NCBI GenBank assembly: GCA_037367355.1
Contig: CM074705.1
Location: 682,001 to 746,000 of the forward strand
DNA from: Neoscytalidium dimidiatum
Taxonomy: Eukaryota > Ascomycota > Dothideomycetes > Botryosphaeriales > Botryosphaeriaceae
Direction: 5' to 3'
DNA: 64,000 nt
The notes beneath the pieces are model-generated. The model saw only the letters and a list, made by a program, of their open reading frames with translations, did no database searches and was not told the DNA's origin. The translations under genes were made by a program, and so were the position numbers. Within the stretch, counting starts at the first letter, position 1. Every line of letters begins with the position of its first letter. Below are positions 12,696 through 24,100 of this stretch, in pieces.

Positions 12696-13055
12696 TCTTT
12701 GAATTGCGCATCGCGATTCCCGATTGCCGAGCCGGCAGCTCGGAGGCACAGAGGCTCGCCCGGGTTGAGTATGGGGGGTTTGGCACGGAACCAATCCTCG
12801 CCGAGAACGTCGACAATGACCGCTCCGCGATGACTCCGTCATGGAAGCAACAGCTATGCAGCCCGCGCCGCCTGAATCATATCGCGCTCCGTCGCCGACG
12901 CCTGTACAAATCCGCACCGCCCCTCATCCGGACACGCCGAGTCGGAAATGCGTCCCGGCAGGGGACGAAGAGCACGAACGCCGCGCCACACGAGCGTGCC
13001 TAAGGCATCCAACGCCCCCAACACCCCCCAATCCTCATCCTCCCTTTCCCTCCGG

Positions 13056-13069
13056 AAAAAAAAAAAAAA
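13056..13069. repeat. poly-A tract (14)
   Basis: Uninterrupted run of 14 A on the + strand within the gene-free interval. Confidence 0.9.
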
Positions 13070-13502
13070 GGGCCAAAGCGTTAAGCGCGTCATCCCGGTA
13101 GCGCAAGAGAGAACGCACTCGAGCAAAAAGTCTGGACCGCTCGCGCAACGTGGGAAGGGACGCACAGGACAGCCGTTGGGAAAGCCTCATCAAAAAAGAA
13201 AGAATAGAGAATGATCCCCGGGAATTGATTTGTGGCGAGAGGAAGCGTCAGCGAATGGGCAAAGGAGCGCGAACAGAAAAACAAAGCCTCTTCCCTGCCG
13301 TCGCTCATCTCCCGTCCCGGGCCAACCAGGCGTCGCGTGCACACCGCGCGCGGGAAGAGTGAACACGAGAAGAGTGCTTCGCGCCCGCGCCTGAAAAGAA
13401 ATTTCTGTCCGTTTTGCCGCGTTGCGTAGCAATTTGGAAGAAAAAGGTAGCCGAGGCGGTGCATCGGACACTGTCCGACAGACGGACTTGGGATACCTGG
13501 AA

Positions 13503-13525
13503 AGAGAGAGAGAGAGAGAGAGAGA
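13503..13525. repeat. (AG)n microsatellite
   Basis: Perfect dinucleotide repeat of 23 bases, the longest microsatellite I saw in the window. No gene overlaps it. Confidence 0.95.
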
Positions 13526-14804
13526 CACTATGCGGGCGCGCTTGTGGCCTGGGATGCACCAGGACGCCCGCGTACGCCCATCTCTCCGAAAGCAGACTGG
13601 CTCGTGCCGCGGAAATGGTAAAAACTAATGAAACTACGGAAATTGCGTATATAACCACACCCTAACTGTGGCGTTCGAAGATGCAGCAACAGCACGCGCG
13701 CTTTACCCCAACGCGGTCGTGAATGACAAAAGTCGACCAGTGCGTTTTTGTTGCTCGTGCTTGTGCCCTACGATCATTCAGCAGGAGGAAATGGGGAGGG
13801 AGTGGTGTGGAGTGGTGAAGAAGGGGTTATCCCCGCATGCCATGCCTGCTCGCGCTGATTGCACGCAATATGCGTCCGTTTCACGTAGAACGTTAAATTG
13901 CGCTTCTCGAAGACCCGGGCTGGTCAAGGAGTGTGATGAGAAGGCGCCTTACTCCGATTCTTGGGCATGTCTTGCTATGCTTAGAAACACACGCCAAGAT
14001 TGGTGGGCGGGAAGAAGGGAAGAATGTGGCTGGTGGGACGCAGGACTGTCGGGTGCCATTAGGCTTTCCCTCGAGCAACCAACCCCCTTGCAGACTGGCG
14101 TGGTGGTGCGTGGCTGGTGGGCACTCCTTTACGGCGGAGATCGGCGACATAGAATTGGTCCTTCCTTGATTGATTACGACTCCTCCAACGACCCATGCGC
14201 CGTGAACTCAGGTCTGCCTGGTCGCATGATACCTTGCCACTATCCTGCAAGGAAAAAAAAACCAGGGAAGGAAGAAGAGATAAGTTAGAATTGCTGATGG
14301 CTGTTGGGAATCTAATGGCTTGCCGTCTTCTATCAAGTCAATTACAATAAGCACTGCTTGGGCCAGCCATCCAGCATTACACACGAAAAACTTGGGGTCT
14401 CTTTTTGCCGGAAGAAAGAAAAAAAAAAAAAGAACAGGAGATCGAGTAAGGAGTGTAAATAGTAGGCGTTTGTGAGGCTGCAAGGTGACTTGGATTTTTT
14501 CTGCTCGACGGCTGTGGTTTACACACAACTCCATCAACAGCTGCAAACAATAAATGCCGTCGAGACAGGAAGTGTGCGTGTAGGAAGGATGAGGGTTGGA
14601 TATCACACATACGCACCCGCTGCGTACTACGTGGGTTTCGTCGACAACAAAAGAGCAAATCGAGGGAAAAATGACTTTCAGATACGCCCTCCGCCAAGCA
14701 TCCTCAAACAAAAGAAACTTGAGTGCTTCAAAAAAGGAAATGGATATTGCCTCTGTACAAATCCGCCGTTAAATTGTTTCGCGCGCATAAGTAGGAAATC
14801 AAAT

Positions 14805-17070
14805 TTAATACGCTGCCCCTCTGTAACCGCCATGGCCGGTCTCGACATCCGGCAAGCGGGGTGCTCTGCCGGTTGATGGAGATCTGCTCCTCTCGGCCGA
14901 GCCCATGCCCGCTGCCGAGTCGAGCAGATTCTCGTGCGATACGCTGCGCGCGTGGTAGTTCTTGGAAACGCCTTCTTGCATGGGAACGGGGTCGTAGCCC
15001 TTGGCACCGCTGATGATGGAGTGGCGCTGGCTCTTGTATTCGGTGGGGTCCATGAGTAGGGAGTTGCGGGCGTCGAGAGGAGTGAGGTTGTCCAGGTCGC
15101 GGTTGAGCTTCTCTGTAACAAAGTTAGCACTGTAAAAATCCGAAGACCATCACGTCGTAACTTACCCTGCTCCTTTCTCCTCTTACGGTGAGGGTTCTCC
15201 TTGCAGCAGACAATGATCGAGTTGACGGCGATCAAAATAGCGAGGACACCGGTCAAAACGGACTGCATGACGATCAGAACAACGCCAGTGACGGTCTTCG
15301 TGGTCTGCGAGATTCCGAGCTCCTCGACGAAAACGAGGACGCAAACGACAGAGAGCACGCGCACGACCTGGATGGTGATGTTGATAACGTTGCTGGACTT
15401 CAGCGTATACGGCCTGGACCAGAGGAGAAGGCAGAGCATAAGGGCCTCGATGACAAGCTGACCACCGGTTTGAGCGAGACCATGGCCGTCCAGACCAGCA
15501 ATAACGCAACCCTTAGCGAAAGAGTAGACAATGACCGGAACGAACAGCCACCAGTAACCCTTCTTGTAGTTCTCGTAGAAAAGGCTGTACTTCCTCCAGG
15601 TCTCCTTATCCTCGAAAAGACCAGATGCATCACCCTCTGCCTTCTTGAACTTCTGGGCCATGGACCAGATACGGAAAGCGAAGAATGCCAGGACGGCAGT
15701 GAACATTGCCAGAGTAACGCCGGCAAGGACCTTGGCAGCCCAGGAGTCTCCATTAGTGAATTGGTAGATGCAGTAAAGGACCCAGACACCGTAGAGCAGC
15801 AGAATCAGATTGGTAATGGTCTTGGCCAGAATCCACCAGTACCTCTTCCGGAAGTTGGTCAGTTTCGCGGGGAAAGAACCGAACAGAGCCCAGGTCTCCA
15901 AAATAACCTTCAGCAGCAGGATGCCGACAGCAATGGCACCGATAACGATGGCGAAGACGAGAAGGACCGTCATAAAAGTGTTAGCTCGAGGAATCTTAAG
16001 TTCCTCGACGTACCCCTTGATACCGTTGACGTACTCCATGATCTTGGAGTTGGAAGAATTGTCGTCCTCATCGTCGTCGGAACTGGAACTCTCTGTGCCG
16101 TTGACAGAAGTTGTAAGAGAATCACGGGCGTACAGGTAAACGGAATCGAGGTCGCGCTTGCTCGCGGTAGTCAGATTGCTGGTACCAATGTGGACGATCG
16201 TGGCGTTCCTCAAGTAAGCGTAGCTAGCGTGTGTCAAGTTTCCGCCAGTGGACTGCCGGAAGTTATCGATCGTGTTTTGCATGTCGCTCCAGGGGATCAG
16301 GCCGGTGCTGAAACCAAAGTTCTTGGAGAAACTGGTGTAGACCGAGGGATAATTGACGCTCATCATGCCATTCATTGCCATGCCTTGGAACCAACCCATA
16401 ACTTCACCGAAACTGGGACTTGGACTAACAGCACCTGCACCGGCTCCAGCACCAGCACTTGCGAGCGCAGAGACACCGGTCATCAACAACGCTGCACCTG
16501 CAATACCAGCTGCCACATAAGAAACTGCTTCCACGCTCATACTCTTGCCGTTGTTGATGTTTGACTGGATACAGGCGAGATCATCGCCGCCGTCGATTGG
16601 AGTGAGTTCCAGCTTGGCGGTTCCGTCCAGATCGGGAATTGAGAATGCGATGGAAGGGATTTGGGATGCATACGAATCGGGCACATCCTGCTGACCAGAA
16701 GCTGCAAACGTGCCAACGGGAACTGCAAAAAGTCGTTAGCACACAAGATTGGACAACATTCGAAGCGCCACTGACCTGGACAGAGCTGATCAACTTTGTT
16801 ATCCTCATCGCAGGGGTTAAAGCTCTTGCTGTAGACTTCCCTTCCATATGCAGACACGACGAGCGAGGCCATGACCTTCTGCTCTGCGTTGCTCGTGCCA
16901 GCAACATCGAAGACAACCTTGTTTGTTTTCCTATTGTAGGTGACGTCCATCCTCGTGATCTCAATCGAGGCGTTATTCAAGCAGGTTGTGAATCCATCGG
17001 TAGTGAGGACGTCGCCGGCAAGGGCAAGGGCGGGAAGGGCAGCGCCCAGCAGTAGTCTTTTGAGCACCAT
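14805..17070 (-). CDS. FLC/TRP-like polytopic membrane protein with ML-like domain
   Basis: Member of the fungal TRP-like family (yeast Flc1-3, fission yeast Pkd2), implicated in ER/plasma-membrane flavin or calcium transport and cell-wall integrity. Exons: 17070-16776, 16722-15166, 15112-14805; 719 residues, the usual length of Flc proteins. Residues 1-18 are a signal peptide (hydrophobic run LLLGAALPALALA). An extracytoplasmic ML-like lipid-binding domain follows, with paired cysteines (TTCLNNAS, FNPCDEDN, QLCP, DDLACIQS). There is then a Gly/Ala-rich first membrane segment, an acidic Ser/Asp linker (SSSSDDDEDDNSSNS) and about eight further hydrophobic segments. The C-terminal tail after intron 2 is cytosolic, Ser/Arg-rich and probably phosphorylated. 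Both introns are 53 nt, the second with the branch sequence GCTAAC. A long frame on the opposite strand is a codon-bias shadow. The exact transported ligand cannot be told from sequence. Confidence 0.93.
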
Positions 17071-19026
17071 GGTTGCGGAGGTGGTGCGCGGTGGTGGAGG
17101 CAGGCGACGGAGAGACCGCCGCTCAAGCGGTTGTATGTGGCTCCCAGAACGCGCTCACAGGAAGCGCCTGTGGACGCGCGGTGAGCCTGTGTGGGAGAGT
17201 GGCGACGGATTAAGCGCAGGAACGCAGACAAGTAGTGGGATCGAACAGAACAGAGGGCGAATTAAAAGCGCTGGACAGAGCAGGATCAACCTTGGCAGTG
17301 TCGGAGAGAAGTGTGGAAGTCGAAGACGCGGTAAAGGGGCACGCTGGGGGCGCGACCGAGCGAAAGACGCAGAGAAGAACGCGGAGCTGAGGCGGTCAAA
17401 CGAGTGCGACCGGATGGAGAGCAGAGACGACACAAAACTAGGGCGCTTGCTGGAAGGAACGGAGAGTGGAGAGAGTGGACGGGGAGGGCAGAGAAGAAGC
17501 GCGCTGAAGGGGTGGGAGTTTCAGTTTCAAGGCGCCGCTCGGCAAGAGCTGGCCTGCACGCCTGCACCACGCGGCGTCCTTACCAGAACGGGGACGGCGC
17601 CTGGGCTACCCGGCCACTTAATACGCAGGGGGGGAGGCCGAGGGCTTTGCTGAAGGCGGCAACGATGGACGGTCGCTGTGTCCAGGCCCGGTGAATCCTG
17701 AGGTGCAGGGAGAGCAGCGAGATCCGTCCCCCGTTTTATTTCGAGCAGATTTGCTCTGCCGCGAGCTGCGATCGCTCTCAAGCATCGTGCCAAGCGTGCA
17801 GACGGCGGGCTGCGGCCGTTGCCGGTCGCGACGCTGCTGCTGGTGATTGCTGCGTGCTGATTGCTGACCGCGCACCAGCGCCTGAGACAGCCTCTGCTAT
17901 ACGGGCAGCGGGCAGTGCACGCGGGCAGCGCGGGCGTCGCTCGCGGCGGCGCCGACGAATGGCAGCCGGCGATGTTAAGAGGCAGGATGCGACAGCGCCT
18001 CCGCCGGCCGCCAGTGGAGAGCCACGCTGGCCGCGCCTGGTGTCGTGCAGTCGTGTCGTGTCGCGTCGCGGCGGCGAACGCCATCGGCAGCGCGGTCGTT
18101 GGCTGGTGGGCGCTGAGGGTGTGCGCGCAGTCGCAACGTGCGGGCGGGCGGTGGGGCCCTGTCGCCCGGTTCCAGACCAGATCTCAGCGCGGCGGCTGGC
18201 GGCTCGCCGGCCGTCACGCTATCGCCCAGCGCCAGCGCCAGCGCCAGTCCCAGTGCCAGTGTGGCTGAGTGCGCCCGAGCCCTAAAAAAAGACAAGCAGA
18301 CAGCAGACTGCCAGCGGGCTGCCCCTGGAATTGACAGGCCTGACGACGCCTGACGAACCCCCGATCCCCGCTGGCACCGCCCAATGGCCCGCCGGCGTAC
18401 GGATTACTCCCGCACACCACGCCGTGATACCCGCCACTGCTCCCTCGCGCCTCCGCTCTGCAGCTCCGCGACCGCCGGCCGAAATGTGCGTCGAGCCCGC
18501 CACCCGCCCAGCTTCCTGCCCTGTCGTTTTTGGAACCCTCTGCCCGTGATCGCCGCTTTCAAAACTCTTGCGATCGGGCCATCGTTCCACGACCGCCGTC
18601 GTATTGTTCATCTCTCAGGGCCCAGGAGAACGTTGGCCATGGCTAAAGAGCGCCGCCTTCCCGCTCTGGCTTCGACTCGGCCGTCCTCCATGATCTGCGC
18701 CTCCCTGCAGGTGCCACGCCGCTTGCTACGACTCCCGCAGTCTTGCATTCAGCCCTGTGAGACAGCCGGCTCTGCTCATGACGCATATGCCACTGTCCAT
18801 ACTCGTCGCGTCAGCTGCCGACGCTTCCTCTTGCGTACACAGCCTTTTCGCGCCCAGCCTAGTAAGCAGTCTTCTTCATCACCAGCCACGTCAGCTGGGC
18901 TACACTTCGTCAGCAAGCCACAGTGCCTGGAGTCCAAAAAAATGGGATCGTGAGAATTATGCAGTGGCAGTGCTCCGCCTCTTCTATAGCGGCTACCCAA
19001 CGATGCTACATAACGACCAACAAGCA
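17071..19026. other. GC-rich upstream region of the FLC-like gene, no gene supported
   Basis: About 2 kb of GC-rich DNA separating the FLC-like start from the 3' end of the DUF7580 gene. Open frames here encode Arg/Ala/Pro-rich strings with no domain. It contains a degenerate hexamer repeat (18227-18260). Promoter and long 5' leader of the FLC-like gene are the likely content. Confidence 0.5.
18227..18260. repeat. CAGCGC-type hexamer tandem repeat
   Basis: Imperfect tandem repeat with three clean units followed by diverged ones (CAGTCC, CAGTGC). Located in the presumed promoter of the FLC-like gene. Confidence 0.8.
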
Positions 19027-20870
19027 CTACATCATCTCGTAAAGTAGGCACAGCGGGGCCACGACGCCCTCGCAGAACTTCTGCCGGAACTTTTTATTCT
19101 CGAAGTCTGACTCCTCCCCGAAATCGCACGTAAGGCACTTCTTGACCACTTGGTTCCATTCTTGGACATTGTCGTCTTCCACAGTCTTCGCCATCCTGTG
19201 CGCTGTATTGCAGTCAGCAAGTTCTCCCAGCGCCCGGTCCTCGTCGGTCTGTTCGGAATGCAGCGGCGCTGAAATAGAGAGCTCCAACAGCATGACGCCC
19301 AGCGCGAAAATGGCTTCATTTCTGACCGCCCATTGTCAACGTGGGGAGCCCCGTTGCTGGCGTTGGCCAGCACGCTGGAGGTGAAGGAGCGGCAGATGAA
19401 GGTGCAGTCTCCCAGTCTCGTGTCGTCGGCGGTGGGGACAAAGTGGATGTCCCGCGAAGTCCATGCGGACCCAAGCCAAGACGTCGTATGGAGCTGGAGC
19501 AGCGAGGCGGATAGGATGCTGGCCAACTTGAACTGGTCCACGAGTCGGAGCCTCAACGTAGTTGGTGATGATGTGCGGCCGCCGTTGCGGAGCAGTTCGT
19601 ACAAAGAAATTGTTGACGCCGGCACTTGCGGTGATGACCTTACGAGGGAAATGTAGTGCTTTCTCTGCTGCTCCAGAATGAAGCCAAGACAGGCGCCAGC
19701 TGGGCTGGCCCCACAGCTGGCGAGCTCCGCACAGAGGTTCGTGATGCACTTTTGAGGCAACACAATTGGTGCCTGAGCCGCTGCAGTCTGTGCAAACGAG
19801 ACCCTTGACATGGCGGGCGCTAGCACGTCTTCCGTCTCGTCTTCGTCCTCGGGCTCAACTTCAGCGTCTTGCCAACTGACATCTCCACTCGCGCGATACG
19901 AGAAACTGATGCTGAAGCGGGGCCGCCCAGGTTTTGCCGTCACCCGGTCTTCCAGTCGCAAGCGTGCCAAGTGAGCCGTCTGAGAACAACACTGACACCG
20001 CCAGCCGGCGCAGATGGCGCAATACAGGCTCTTCGCCGACCGCCTCACGTTTTCCCAGCGGCTAATGTCGATTGCCCTGGCTTTCGTTGCACTTTCTGCT
20101 CCCGCTTCCAGCGCCCCCGGCGTAAGGCGTTCCAGATATGTGTTGTTCGCATCGATATCGGCTAGCAACTTGACGTGCTTGTCATGATTCAAGCAATCCC
20201 TGATCTTCTTCCACGTCTTCGCGTGCCACTTCTGCTTTTCCTTGTACTTGGTCGCACTTCGCCATGAGTATGTCTGTGGTCCGGGGGCTTCCCGCAAGGT
20301 ATCCGGAAGGCACATGACGAGCAAGACCAAGCCTCCGTGCACCAATGCCTCTGTCTTGCCAAACAGCCCATTGTTCCGCACGAAGGTCTTTGGACTGCTT
20401 GATCACTGCCGCCCGATGCCTCGCGAGACGAACCATCTAAAATTAGTCAGAGATCCAGAAGGCAGGAAAAGGCAATAACACACCCTCATTTGATCCTCAA
20501 CGCCGACAATGTCTCTGAGCGCAAGTAAATCAATCGCAATCTTGCGGATTGTTGATGTGTACGCGAAGAAGTCCCTTCCGAGCCTTAATCTTAGCGCGTT
20601 CTCCAGCCCTCTTTGAAGGCATCTTCTCCAGGCTTCTTCGGTAGGATTCTCCAGGAGCGCGTCCAGCTCGCTGTCCTCAGCCAAACCGGTGATCAATTTC
20701 TCACACGAATTCCGAAAGCGAGCGTGCTCTAAGTGGAGCTTTCGAATCATCTCGTTCATCACCTGTTCGTGGCGGAAGATGTCCTCGGACCTGCTCTTGT
20801 AGAAGTTTAGACCTTGAGCCAGGACTGGCCATGCGCCCAATGCCACTCCTGCTATCTCGAAGCCAGACAT
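19027..20870 (-). pseudogene. DUF7580 fungal protein with a one-base frameshift
   Basis: Recognised from the N-terminal signature MSGFEIAGVALGAWPVLAQG (start at 20870), the central conserved pieces CAICAGWRC, AHLARLRLED, ITNLCAELASC, CLGFILEQQ, ASLLQLHTTSWLG and DIHF, and the C-terminal block FALGVMLLELS, which together match the DUF7580 family often found near HET and NLR-like genes. Exon 1 is 20870-20484. A 210-nt intron (20483-20274, GTGTGT...CACAG) removes an in-frame TGA at 20405-20403 and keeps frame. The second exon reads well to about 19336, then the conserved WAVRNEAIFALGVMLLELS continues in the next frame to the stop at 19027. The change lies within 19330-19336 and equals loss of one base; no GT..AG pair there could explain it as an intron. 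Without correction the last ~100 residues are scrambled. So this is a recent pseudogene, a null allele or an assembly error. The family's biochemical function is unknown. Confidence 0.75.
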
Positions 20871-21174
20871 CTTGGTAATCAGCAACAGGTATCGGATCTT
20901 GTTTAGTGACGCCGTTTGCTTGTATAGACCATGCCAAACATAAGATTTATGTTTTGTATGATGTGATGAAGTCCACTCAGTGTCAGCCTTGTGCGGGGCA
21001 CATCGAGTTTCTGTCTAATGACTAGCAGGGGTGAGCGAGCTAGCTTATCATTTGAGTGCTGACTGATGTTCACTGGAAAATTGCAACTGCAGTGTCATTT
21101 CCAACGCCACTTCGTTATCCGGAAGCCTTCTGTGCAGCTTTCGTTACTGGTAGTCAACACCCAGGCGCCACACT
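20871..21174. promoter_or_regulatory. 304-bp bidirectional promoter of the DUF7580 / HET pair
   Basis: The two start codons face away from each other across only 304 bp, so the genes almost certainly share control elements. AT content is higher than in both coding regions. No recognisable operator was identified. Confidence 0.6.
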
Positions 21175-24100
21175 ATGGCGTTTTCCATACATTTTCACCA
21201 TAACCGCTGCCAAGAATCCTTCGAACAGTTGATCACTTCACTGAAAAATCCACGTCGGAGTTACAGCGATGACCTCCCTCTTCCCACTGCTCAAAATGAG
21301 TACGACCGTTTCAAGATCTGGGCTGGAAGTCTGGGAGCACTGCAAAATCCCCGCAAGAGAACCTCACTGGATTACCGTCTGCGAGACTCGGAATTCTACA
21401 GAAACAGGGTCATTGATCTGCTGACTGACCTAAACGATACTCTTTCCAAAGGTGCGGGCGCTTCAGGGTGCTTCTATCATGGTAGAGCAGCAGCATAGGT
21501 CCTTGAAACCCGGATGTTTCGGCTTTGCTCCATGGGACGAAGCCTATCTACCTTTGTTCATTGCATGGCTAACACTATCTTTTCTCACAGCCACTGAACT
21601 CTTGCACGGTGGCCGCCTTCCCTTCGAAGAGGTCCGCAGTCGAGATGAACAGCTATCCGATCCGGAATCTGATAACGACTCCTCACTATCGAACTCAAGA
21701 CTGACTCCTGAGTCGGCTGCCGAGCTGTCACCCTTTGAAAAGCTTCGGCTGATGATCAACTCATCTGCAGATGATTCCGAAGCCAGGCAGCCGGATATTA
21801 TTACAAATCAAGGCTTGCCAGATCGATTTCCTGCACGCGAAATGCCGCAACTCTGTAGAGCGCTCAAGGATATAACTAAACATCTTTACAAGCTTTCAAT
21901 TATCATTGGTCGCCCAGCACCCACAGACAGACTCTTGAGATCCTCTTCGATTCCTGTCCATGGTGTTCGTCCGTTTGATCTTCAGCACTGTGAGGAATGT
22001 TTTCCCTTTGCATCTCCTATATTGCTGGAACGCCTAGCAAAATGTGCAACGCGACGTCGTCAGTTGCTCAAATACAATGAGAGCCACTATAGCAGGCTAT
22101 CTGATATCTCGGATCAGAACTTGCATGCAGACAATCAAAATACTGGCTTACATGTTAGTCCCATTACACAACTCTCAGACAGAACGAAAGCAGCCCCATC
22201 TGAGAAAATGTCGGAACCTACACCAAGCGCCGTAGCCAGGAGCTCATTGGCGCCCACGACTGAGGCAACTCGCTTCAATCCGCCGGAACAAAACCAAGAG
22301 GTGGAATTACAGTCTGAGAGCGGAACTGCTTCGTCTTATGCATTTTCTGAGGCCGGCAGTGAACGGATCCGCATCCCTCCACGGCCAAGAGACACAGGTG
22401 GAGAAGAGTTAACGCAATTCCTTTGCCCCTTTTGCTTCCACTTGGTCGAGATTCGCAACTCTCGGGCCTGGACGTGAGCAAATCTGCCCACATGCAATGT
22501 AAGAAGGTCCTAACATGACGACAGGAAACATGTCTTCCGCGATTTGCAAGCATACGTCTGCACTTTCGACAATTGCCCGCAGCCAGACCGCATGTACGAG
22601 ACGAGAAATGAATGGTTCGAACACGAGCTTCAGTATCATAGACGAGAATGGTACTGTAACGAACAGGGCCACCAAGTTTATCACCGGAGAGCAGACTTTG
22701 AGTCACACATGCGGACTAGTCATTCTTCTCAAGCAACAGAGACTCAGCTTCCCTTACTGATCAAGATGTGCGAGCGAGCCTCGCTTTCGGACTTGGTGAA
22801 GTGTCCCTTATGCTCCGAAGAGGACGCTGACGCAAATGGATACGTCCGCCGTCCAACCCGTACCGCGGTTCCTTTCAGCAGCACTATTACAGCGGATGTC
22901 TCTGCAGCGGAAGAGGAGATGCCCTCGAAGAAGTCGAGCTCCACTTTGTTCATCCAGGTCAAGAGATAACCGCAGAATGGGTCCGCCGTTTACCGGAAGA
23001 ATATGAGGATCAGCTCCAATCTTCCAGTGGATGGCAAAAAGATGAGTCCCCCGAACGGACACCAGGAGTTCCTGCTGCGTCGACGGATGTCCATGTTCAC
23101 GGCTCCGCATTGAAGAGGCATCTTGCTCAACATTTGGAGCGTCTTGCACTCTTCGCAATCCTCCCGTCCAAGCATTTTGGAGATGATGAGATATCCGTGG
23201 ATACCGGACGTGCTGCGAGCCACAACCTCTCCAGTGAGAGGTCTTCCCAGGACACCGAAGAGTCTCAAATATCCTCAAATGACACATATGGTTCTGGCGA
23301 GGAGAAAAATTTGGAGAATATCGTTCTTGATCCCGCATCAGGCTTCGTCAGACTTGCCAACAAGTTAGAAAGATGGCTGCGCAACTGCAGACGCAATCAC
23401 ATTTTGTGTCATAGGCCGACCTCAAACTTTTGCCCAACACGACTGATTGAAATTGGAGATGGTGCCGGAAGCTTGCGACTCGTTGCCATGGAAAAGCAAC
23501 ACACGCCAGATTACGCGTGCCTTTCGTTCGTGTGGGGAAAAGCGCCTATGTTATTGACCAGACTTGCTAATGTCCAAGACCTGATGTCAAGAATCAGTTT
23601 TACGACTCTACCAAGGACATTTCGGGATGCGATTCTATTGACACGTCGGCTCGGCGTTCGTTACATATGGATAGGCTCCCTATGTATCATCCAGGACAGC
23701 GCCGAAGATTGGAGAAAAGAAGCGGCAGACATGACTAAAATATTTGCCCACGGTGCCTTCACAATCGAAGCTTCTTATGGAGAAGATGCAAACGCTGGCT
23801 TGTTTCGAAGAAGAGTCGATCCGCCCATGCATGCGTCAGAAGAAGAACGATCACCCCTGAGTTCGCGCGCATGGAATTTTCAGCAAGAATACGTATCAAG
23901 ACGTTCTTTGTCTTTCACGTCTAAGGAAACTACGTGGACATGCAATACCGTGCGACGATGCGAGTGCAGCAGTCCATCATATGATCCAAAGCCAGAGCCA
24001 TCTTATGAAGAATGGTCTCGACTGGTTGAGCACTACTCAAAGCTCCGCCTGACGCGTTTCACTGACAGGCTACCGGCCATAGGCGGTTTAGCCCGCGTAT

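Larger units (their letters stand above)
10145..14804. other. 4.7-kb interval without a supported gene, homopolymer-rich
   Basis: Lies between two convergent coding ends (DIM-2-like gene on +, FLC-like gene on -). Many short open frames occur on both strands, but they overlap, lack recognisable domains and are rich in Arg/Ser/Pro as expected from random GC-rich DNA. It holds an unusual number of simple tracts: A13 at 11329-11341, T12 at 11446-11457, C11 at 12685-12695, A14 at 13056-13069, (AG)11 at 13503-13525 and A13 at 14419-14431. Long 3' UTRs, a non-coding transcript or a decayed gene are all possible; nothing decides between them. Confidence 0.5.

Noticed and set aside
15188..16564. 458-codon open frame on the + strand opposite the FLC-like gene
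   Set aside because: It lies antisense to well-conserved exons; composition is Asp/Asn/Glu/Gly-rich as expected from the complement of that coding DNA, and no domain is visible.
16940..17653. 237-codon + frame over the FLC-like start and its upstream region
   Set aside because: Begins inside the antisense of the FLC-like first exon and continues as Arg/Gly-rich promoter sequence.
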